From Plantactinospora sp. BC1 (GTDB lineage: Bacteria; Actinomycetota; Actinomycetes; Mycobacteriales; Micromonosporaceae), in assembly GCF_003030345.1 (NCBI RefSeq), contig NZ_CP028158.1, positions 4,216,001-4,280,000 on the forward strand: 64,000 bases of DNA, given 5' to 3'. The translations under genes and the position numbers were made by a program. Positions 60,601 to 64,000 of this stretch are shown piece after piece (the first letter of the stretch is position 1; each line of letters starts with the position of its first letter). Under the pieces are notes generated by a model. It saw only the letters and a program-made list of their open reading frames with translations, was not told the DNA's origin and ran no database searches.

Positions 60601-60740
60601 CGGAACTGCATCTGCGGGAGTCGGAGTTCGCCGACTACTGGGGCGACGTGGTGGAGGGGTGGGACCTCGACATCCCCGCCGAACTGGAGCGGGCGATCAC
60701 CCTCGCCGACCAGATCGGCCCGGAGCAGCCGCCCGGATAG
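57627..60740 (+). CDS. Membrane-anchored STAND-like NTPase with helical C-terminus
   Basis: I choose the GTG at 57627 (1037 residues), just ahead of the membrane segments; an upstream TTG is possible. Two hydrophobic helices lie at about 10-28 and 36-56. A Pro/Ala-rich linker (about 110-200) follows. The NTPase has Walker A GGHGMGKS (236-243) and Walker B VVILDGFETL (404-413), followed by a winged-helix-like section (GTRFRVHEFIRPALAARMARL). Residues about 640-1037 are helical, TPR-like (ALWYDGRPEQAAEEYRKLEPDFLELGDD). No effector domain is evident, so signalling or defence roles are both possible. It converges on the operon of the GNAT-sigma protein. Confidence 0.85.
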   Translation: MTRSERTRWVIGGLVLAAILVATAVVWWLRGREVASVVVGVGSLLAAIVGLVPLLAGRSAPAAGAAPESVTVIRAGLLGRVRRVLVRAASGSRNEVSAGAGGIVEDTGVENQSAPPRQFGPTGQLAPAPTEPAALVGTPAPAPQDGGTVQPSQPGRPVAATAPTASAAVSPAGPVRGRLVPAVDGGARTPPGAGGSPSGVGLEARVVDGMVSRDVQLDRILEKIHSGETGIFAVLGGHGMGKSAFLRQLHDRVARDAPDVLRLPAEGAMLVDKYGLSESLSGQYGDGLTPTAAGLLLERSSNLLGNLVNDLLPEFGLAGPGGGNRRFERFVLAIAAAKTAGDRPVQVKNELSAFGFGRMTDTRIDVTLTETAAAIVDRARKAQWRIDEAFIADWQAWLNGRRAVVILDGFETLIDDAVGQWLVGLAWRLPNTLVVVPLIPRDYAEHVRSLVDPNRSEELPLLSTGEVWEYLRHHLGGGATTELAQAVYDFTGGHPSAVGLVHRLIQERGAEARQADQLRGMLARLSADGGLNVAGLVEAILGRRRRALLRAVEVAALLNSFDPPLLQRLLETDAEPDGGPGGAERAASDASSVIAEFQRLGLLDRVTDGTRFRVHEFIRPALAARMARLYPQRWTPIHRAAAAHYFELITEFEDKTDKAYGSWYKYEDPVWQAYETEWLYHCAQLPDERYLTRTRFVLIFMEAFWWWGLYVDFPFCHHLLESWESAAQDDDDRKLLRQLHRFQLNYLPGPDKPAGPHWTEVRRALRAVREVCGLRGGWRDPRLPADVQESQFRTSLYLRLFDAHALWYDGRPEQAAEEYRKLEPDFLELGDDVMTAWFYYEWGDIGLSAGDPGTAATRVGQALRLAGEMADGPEGEVDSELLANLHRCLGDLCWPRDPVTAATEYGLAVRHAFLFQRTDNALDRSVNAPDEYTQRFYQEITDRATARARESADRPDRDEIMAALVAPTGGAAPGDLRSAVLAGLFPRNALDAELHLRESEFADYWGDVVEGWDLDIPAELERAITLADQIGPEQPPG

Positions 60741-60799
60741 CGCCCGATCAGCCGAGCAGCCGGCTAAACAGCGGAGCAGCCGGCCGGAGAGCGGAGCGG

Positions 60800-61447
60800 T
60801 CAGCCGGTCGGCAGCTCCAGCCGGTCGCTCAGCCACCGCACCTGCCACTCGCGCTCCACCTGGTAGCGATCGACGCCGACGGTCGGGGTGCGGGCCTCGG
60901 CGGCCCGCGCCGCGACGTAGCCGAGCGCGGCGACGGGATAGCTCTCCGTCATCTCGATCGCGTCCGCGAGGTAGCCGCAGTTCCGGGCGGCGGCGCTGCG
61001 GCCGCGCAGGGCCGCGCGTTCCTGCCGGTCCAGGGCGAGGGCGGCGAGTTCCGCGAGATCGACCGGCCCGTCCTCGGCCAGCCGCTCGGCGGCGGCGGCG
61101 AGTGGACCGTCGTCCAGCGCGGCACCGCACTCCTGCGCGGCGTGCCCGGCGATCCGGGCCAGGCAGGCGCGGACGAACTCCCGCCGGGCCTGCGCGTTCC
61201 AGCCGTCGACCTGGGCGCGGAGCCGAGCGCGTCCGGCGACCACCTGGCGCTCCAGTTCCAGCACCGGCCCGTCGACCTCCACCTCCCAGAGTTCGTCGTG
61301 AATCCAGTACGGCAGATCCGTGACCCGGCAGACGTGCAGCCCCTGCCGGCAGGGCACGATCGCCGGCTCGGAACGCCAGCCGGTCGACCAGGTCTGTCGG
61401 GAGAAGGGCCCGGACCGGCCGGCGGTGAGGAACTTGTAGTACCTCAC
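60800..61447 (-). CDS. Uncharacterised protein, DUF7666-like N-terminus
   Basis: The 215-residue protein starts at GTG overlapping the previous stop (GTGA), so it is translationally coupled to the zf-HC2 gene. The first 70 residues (MRYYKFLTAGRSGPFS, GWRSEPAIVPCRQGLHVCRVTDLPYWIHDELWEVEV) look like the small domain annotated as DUF7666, with the CRQGLHVC pair of Cys and a His. The remainder is helical and acidic, without a known motif. The operon suggests it is the sensor or output of the anti-sigma system. This is inference. Confidence 0.65.
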   Translation of the reverse strand: MRYYKFLTAGRSGPFSRQTWSTGWRSEPAIVPCRQGLHVCRVTDLPYWIHDELWEVEVDGPVLELERQVVAGRARLRAQVDGWNAQARREFVRACLARIAGHAAQECGAALDDGPLAAAAERLAEDGPVDLAELAALALDRQERAALRGRSAAARNCGYLADAIEMTESYPVAALGYVAARAAEARTPTVGVDRYQVEREWQVRWLSDRLELPTG

Positions 61448-61668
61448 GGCGTCTCCTCTCCCCGCGTCAGCAGGTGCTCCGGGGAGTGCGGTCCGGTCAG
61501 GCTCAGCAGCGCGGCCCGCAGGTCGTGCACCTTGCCGACGTAGGCCAGGCAGGGCGGGCAGACCAGCAGGTGCAGCTCGACCAGCTCCCGCTGCTCCGGG
61601 TCGAGCGCGCCGTCGAGCCAGTTGCCGACCAGCCGCACGGTCTGGTCACAGCGGAGATAACCGTCCAT
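61444..61668 (-). CDS. zf-HC2 putative anti-sigma factor
   Basis: The 74-residue protein is little more than a zinc-binding anti-sigma domain. CDQTVRLVGNWLDGALDPEQRELVELHLLVCPPCLAYVGKVHDL has the HxxxCxxC motif (His33, Cys37, Cys40). No transmembrane part is present, so it would be cytosolic, like RsrA-type anti-sigma factors. Its gene lies nine bases after the GNAT-sigma4 gene, the place where a sigma gene usually stands, and overlaps the next gene by four bases. Confidence 0.88.
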   Translation of the reverse strand: MDGYLRCDQTVRLVGNWLDGALDPEQRELVELHLLVCPPCLAYVGKVHDLRAALLSLTGPHSPEHLLTRGEETP

Positions 61669-61677
61669 CCGCCGGCC

Positions 61678-62919
61678 CTACCGGGCGCTCTCGTCCAGGA
61701 AGGCGACGACCTCCATGCGGGCCGCCTCCAGGATCCCGAGGTAGTGCTCCGGCGCCTGCCCGGTCAGTTCGACCGCCTCCGGCAGGGTCAGCCCGACCAC
61801 GTCGGAGAGGAGCAGGAGGAGCCGGGGCAGCGGCGGCAGGCGGCGTACCGCCCGTTCGAGCCGCTCCGGGGTCGTCACCTCGGCCCCCCAGCTCGGGGGC
61901 GTCTCCCGCCACCAGCCCGCCCACGGGTCGGCCTCGCCCGCGAACCAGTCGGCCAGCACCGAGGCGTCGCCCGGCTCGGCGGAGACGAAGACGAGCCCGT
62001 CGGCGGAGAGCCGCGCCAGGAACTCGGCGAGGACGGTACGGCGGGGCCGGGGAAGCTCCTCACCGGCCGCCATCCGGGCGAGTACCCGCTGCCACACCTC
62101 GTCCAGCAGCGCGACGCCCCGGTCGTCGACGGCGAGCAGCCGGGCGGCGACCGCCGTACCCGGATAGTCCCGCCGCAGCAGTTCGGCGTCGACCCGCAGC
62201 GGCGGCACCTCGGCGTACTGCTCGGGGGCCAGCAGGACCAGCGGGTCGGGCTCGTGGTCGAGCCGGGCCAGCAGTCCCGCGTACGCCATGTCCTCGGCCT
62301 CGTCGACCGCCTCCGAATCCGTGTAGTACTCGGTGACGAAGTCGCGCAGGGTCTGGCGGGGGAGCGTCTCGTCCCCGGTGGCGGCGAGCAGCAGCATCCC
62401 GCCCACCCGTTCGGTGCCGGGCCGGACCCGGGGCTGCACGAACGGGCTCGGCACCAGCCGGAACCCGGCCCGGCCGTAGAACCGCAGCCGCTTGTCCGGG
62501 TCGCCGTGCGGCCCGGCCGAGTGAAAGCGGGGGTCCTCGACCTCGGCGACCGCGACGACCGCGTCGGCCCGCTCCCGCCAGGTCGGCAGCACGCGCAGGA
62601 GCGTCGAGCCGATCCCGCCGCCGCGCTGGCCCGGCCGGACCGCGAGGTAGCTCAGCAGCAGCACCCGGGAGTCGGGGAAAGAGTCGGCGATCATCACGCC
62701 GACCGGTGTGCCGTCGGTGAGGGCCACCGCCGCGAACGTCGAGGGGTCGCCGGAGGCCATCCGGCCGGCGAGGCTCTCCGCCGTCTCCAGCTCGTCGGTG
62801 GGAAAGTTCGGTTCGAGAACCTCCTCGTACGCCCGCCGGAACAGGTCGGGATCGTACTCCGCCACGAGGTCGTGGACCTGGACGTGGCCACGGGGGGAGC
62901 CGACTGCCGGGGCGCTCAC
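61678..62919 (-). CDS. GNAT acetyltransferase fused to sigma region 4-like domain
   Basis: I choose the GTG at 62919 with GGAGG eight bases upstream (413 residues). The first 165 residues form a GNAT fold: LEPNFPTDELETAESLAG, VGVMIADSFPDSRVLLLSYLAVRPGQRGGGIGSTLLRVLP with the acetyl-CoA loop RPGQRGGGIGS, and RLRFYGRAGFRLV. A middle section (about 180-340) has no recognised family. The last 60 residues, LERAVRRLPPLPRLLLLLSDVVGLTLPEAVELTGQAPEHYLGILEAARMEVVAFL in outline, follow sigma-70 region 4, though region 2 is missing. The zf-HC2 gene directly downstream is the expected partner of a sigma factor. The fusion could be a sigma-like regulator or a relic used only for binding. Confidence 0.8.
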   Translation of the reverse strand: MSAPAVGSPRGHVQVHDLVAEYDPDLFRRAYEEVLEPNFPTDELETAESLAGRMASGDPSTFAAVALTDGTPVGVMIADSFPDSRVLLLSYLAVRPGQRGGGIGSTLLRVLPTWRERADAVVAVAEVEDPRFHSAGPHGDPDKRLRFYGRAGFRLVPSPFVQPRVRPGTERVGGMLLLAATGDETLPRQTLRDFVTEYYTDSEAVDEAEDMAYAGLLARLDHEPDPLVLLAPEQYAEVPPLRVDAELLRRDYPGTAVAARLLAVDDRGVALLDEVWQRVLARMAAGEELPRPRRTVLAEFLARLSADGLVFVSAEPGDASVLADWFAGEADPWAGWWRETPPSWGAEVTTPERLERAVRRLPPLPRLLLLLSDVVGLTLPEAVELTGQAPEHYLGILEAARMEVVAFLDESAR

Positions 62920-62982
62920 CCGGCCATCCTCCAAGCCGGCTCCGGCGGCCCGCAAGCCCCCGAACGGTCCGACACCCGGGCG

Positions 62983-64000
62983 CTAGGAGCGGTAGCGGCC
63001 GCTCTCCAGGGACCAGTCCATGGTGCCGCGCACCGAGTTGGCCAGCCCGTCCAGGTACTGCCGCAGCGGCCCGTCCAGCGCCGGGCCGAACGACGGTACG
63101 GCGGCGCGCAGCTCGACGAAGTGCCGCATGCTCTGCTGCCACCGCCGGACGACCGCCTCGATCGCCGCCTCGACTGGAATCCCCTCCTCCCGGGCCACCG
63201 CCAGCACCAGGTTGTGCCCGCCGGAGGTGGCCGCGTCCCGTTCCAGCGACAGCAGGTCGTTGAACCAGGAGAGCAGGTCGTTGGCGGTGTCGGCGACGGC
63301 GCGTACCGCCGGGTGGTGGTAGACGGCGTCCGGCACCCGTTGCCCGGTGGCGAACTCGATCAGGGCGTACGAGACGTACGCGGCGGAGGTCGCCCGGCGC
63401 AGCGGCACGTACTCGGCGACGCCGGGCAGCCGCCCGTTCGCCTTGTTGGTCGCCTCGGTGACCACGCCGTCCAGGTGGTGCGCCACCGCGTCGACGAAAC
63501 GGTCCCGCCAGGCCGCCGGCATCCGGTGGCTCGGGACCTGCCAGGCGTCGGCGAGCATCCGCCGGAGCGGTCCGTCGAACGCCTCGGAGCGGGGTGCCGG
63601 CCGGTTCGCCGCCCGGCTCTGTGCCGGGGTGGTCAGCCGGGTCGCCGGCTGGTTGGCGGCCCGGGGAGCGGGTGTCGGGGTGGATGGCTGCTGCCCGGGG
63701 CGCGGCTGCGGGGCGGTCGCCGGCTGCTGACGGGTCTGCCGGGGTTGCCCCGGAGCGGCGGTCGGCTGCTGTGCCGGGCGGGACTGGGCGGCGCCCGGGT
63801 GCCCCGCCCGGCCCGGCCTGCCTACGCACTCGACCGCCGGGTTCCCGGGTCCGGCGGTGGTCGGCACCGGCCGCCCGGTGCCGACCGGTGGCCTCGGCTG
63901 TGCCTGCCGGGCTGCCGCTGCGGCCGTTGGCGGTGCGGCCGGTGCCGCTGGTGCCGGTGCCGGCGCGGCCCGGAGCAGCCGCAGCACCCCGTCGCAGAGC
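62983..64000 (-). CDS. Terpene synthase family protein, 5' end off the window
   Basis: The visible C-terminal 339 codons hold a class I terpene synthase end. MPAAWRDRFVDAVAHHLDGVVTEATNK, GRLPGVAEYVPLRRATS and WFNDLLSLERD provide the helix with the NSE-type Mg-binding motif (final residue Asp in place of Glu). The stretch before it, about 130 residues of Pro, Ala, Gln and Arg, is disordered and sits where normal enzymes continue directly from the DDxxD half. The frame runs past the edge (LCDG before the first visible Met), so the DDxxD part should lie beyond 64000. It would cyclise a prenyl diphosphate in the cytoplasm; the product is unknown. Confidence 0.83.
   Translation of the reverse strand, partial: LCDGVLRLLRAAPAPAPAAPAAPPTAAAAARQAQPRPPVGTGRPVPTTAGPGNPAVECVGRPGRAGHPGAAQSRPAQQPTAAPGQPRQTRQQPATAPQPRPGQQPSTPTPAPRAANQPATRLTTPAQSRAANRPAPRSEAFDGPLRRMLADAWQVPSHRMPAAWRDRFVDAVAHHLDGVVTEATNKANGRLPGVAEYVPLRRATSAAYVSYALIEFATGQRVPDAVYHHPAVRAVADTANDLLSWFNDLLSLERDAATSGGHNLVLAVAREEGIPVEAAIEAVVRRWQQSMRHFVELRAAVPSFGPALDGPLRQYLDGLANSVRGTMDWSLESGRYRS

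Overview
The window is very GC-rich, densely coding actinobacterial chromosome. The gene content suggests a filamentous actinomycete, probably Micromonosporaceae, although genus is an inference. Supporting signs are the SCO2521-SCO2524 family genes, paired DUF5753/DUF397 genes, SpoIIE/STAS partner-switching proteins, a futalosine-type menaquinone decarboxylase plus prenyltransferase, System II cytochrome c maturation, TAGGGT-like -10 boxes with leaderless starts, and frequent GTG starts. I see no tRNA, rRNA, insertion sequence, prophage or CRISPR array.

Layout. 0-3.3 kb: a PQQ-like propeller protein and a PP2C phosphatase, divergent from a short ATPase-LuxR regulator across a perfect 18-bp palindrome. 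3.4-12.9 kb: the most unusual block. SCO2524-, SCO2523- (variant P-loop) and SCO2522-family genes form a tight operon. A 1453-residue DUF4062-NACHT protein with 18 HEAT-like repeats of 34 residues runs against it, and a divergent SCO2521-family gene closes the block. 13-17.5 kb: a 78-residue protein under a perfect LexA SOS box, mscL, a STAS protein, an epimerase, a DUF4352-like membrane protein and a PLP-dependent dehydratase. 17.6-22.1 kb: an IclR regulator and a catabolic operon (Ldh-family dehydrogenase, MHS-type symporter, SDR), with IclR-like palindromes before the operon.

22.2-31.4 kb: DUF418 protein, HxlR/MFS divergent pair, a decayed DUF5753/DUF397 pair, SnoaL-like protein, LysR/DHFR-family divergent pair, a secreted GH16 glucanase with a ricin-type lectin domain and LacI-type operator, and a HEAT/MerR-HEAT operon with a 12-bp-armed operator. 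31.4-36 kb: oligopeptidase B, a GlcE-like FAD oxidoreductase and a secreted M23 peptidase. 36-44 kb: a signalling cluster made of a SpoIIE phosphatase with its own HATPase domain, a soluble HAMP-array hybrid histidine kinase, a response regulator and a STAS protein.

44.1-50.3 kb: hemL, a histidine phosphatase, then tlpA-ccdA-resB-ccsB, which joins heme synthesis to cytochrome c maturation. 50.4-57.5 kb: VOC protein, a nested inverted repeat, an ECF42-like sigma factor with its YciI/DGPF partner, DUF998 and LysE membrane proteins, a small membrane protein, and UbiD/MqnP for menaquinone. 57.6-64 kb: a membrane-anchored STAND-like NTPase, an opposing three-gene operon (a GNAT-sigma region 4 fusion, a zf-HC2 anti-sigma-like protein, and an unknown), and a terpene synthase running off the right edge.

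The best candidates for something new are the SCO2521-2524 plus DUF4062/NACHT/HEAT block and the GNAT-sigma4/zf-HC2 operon.
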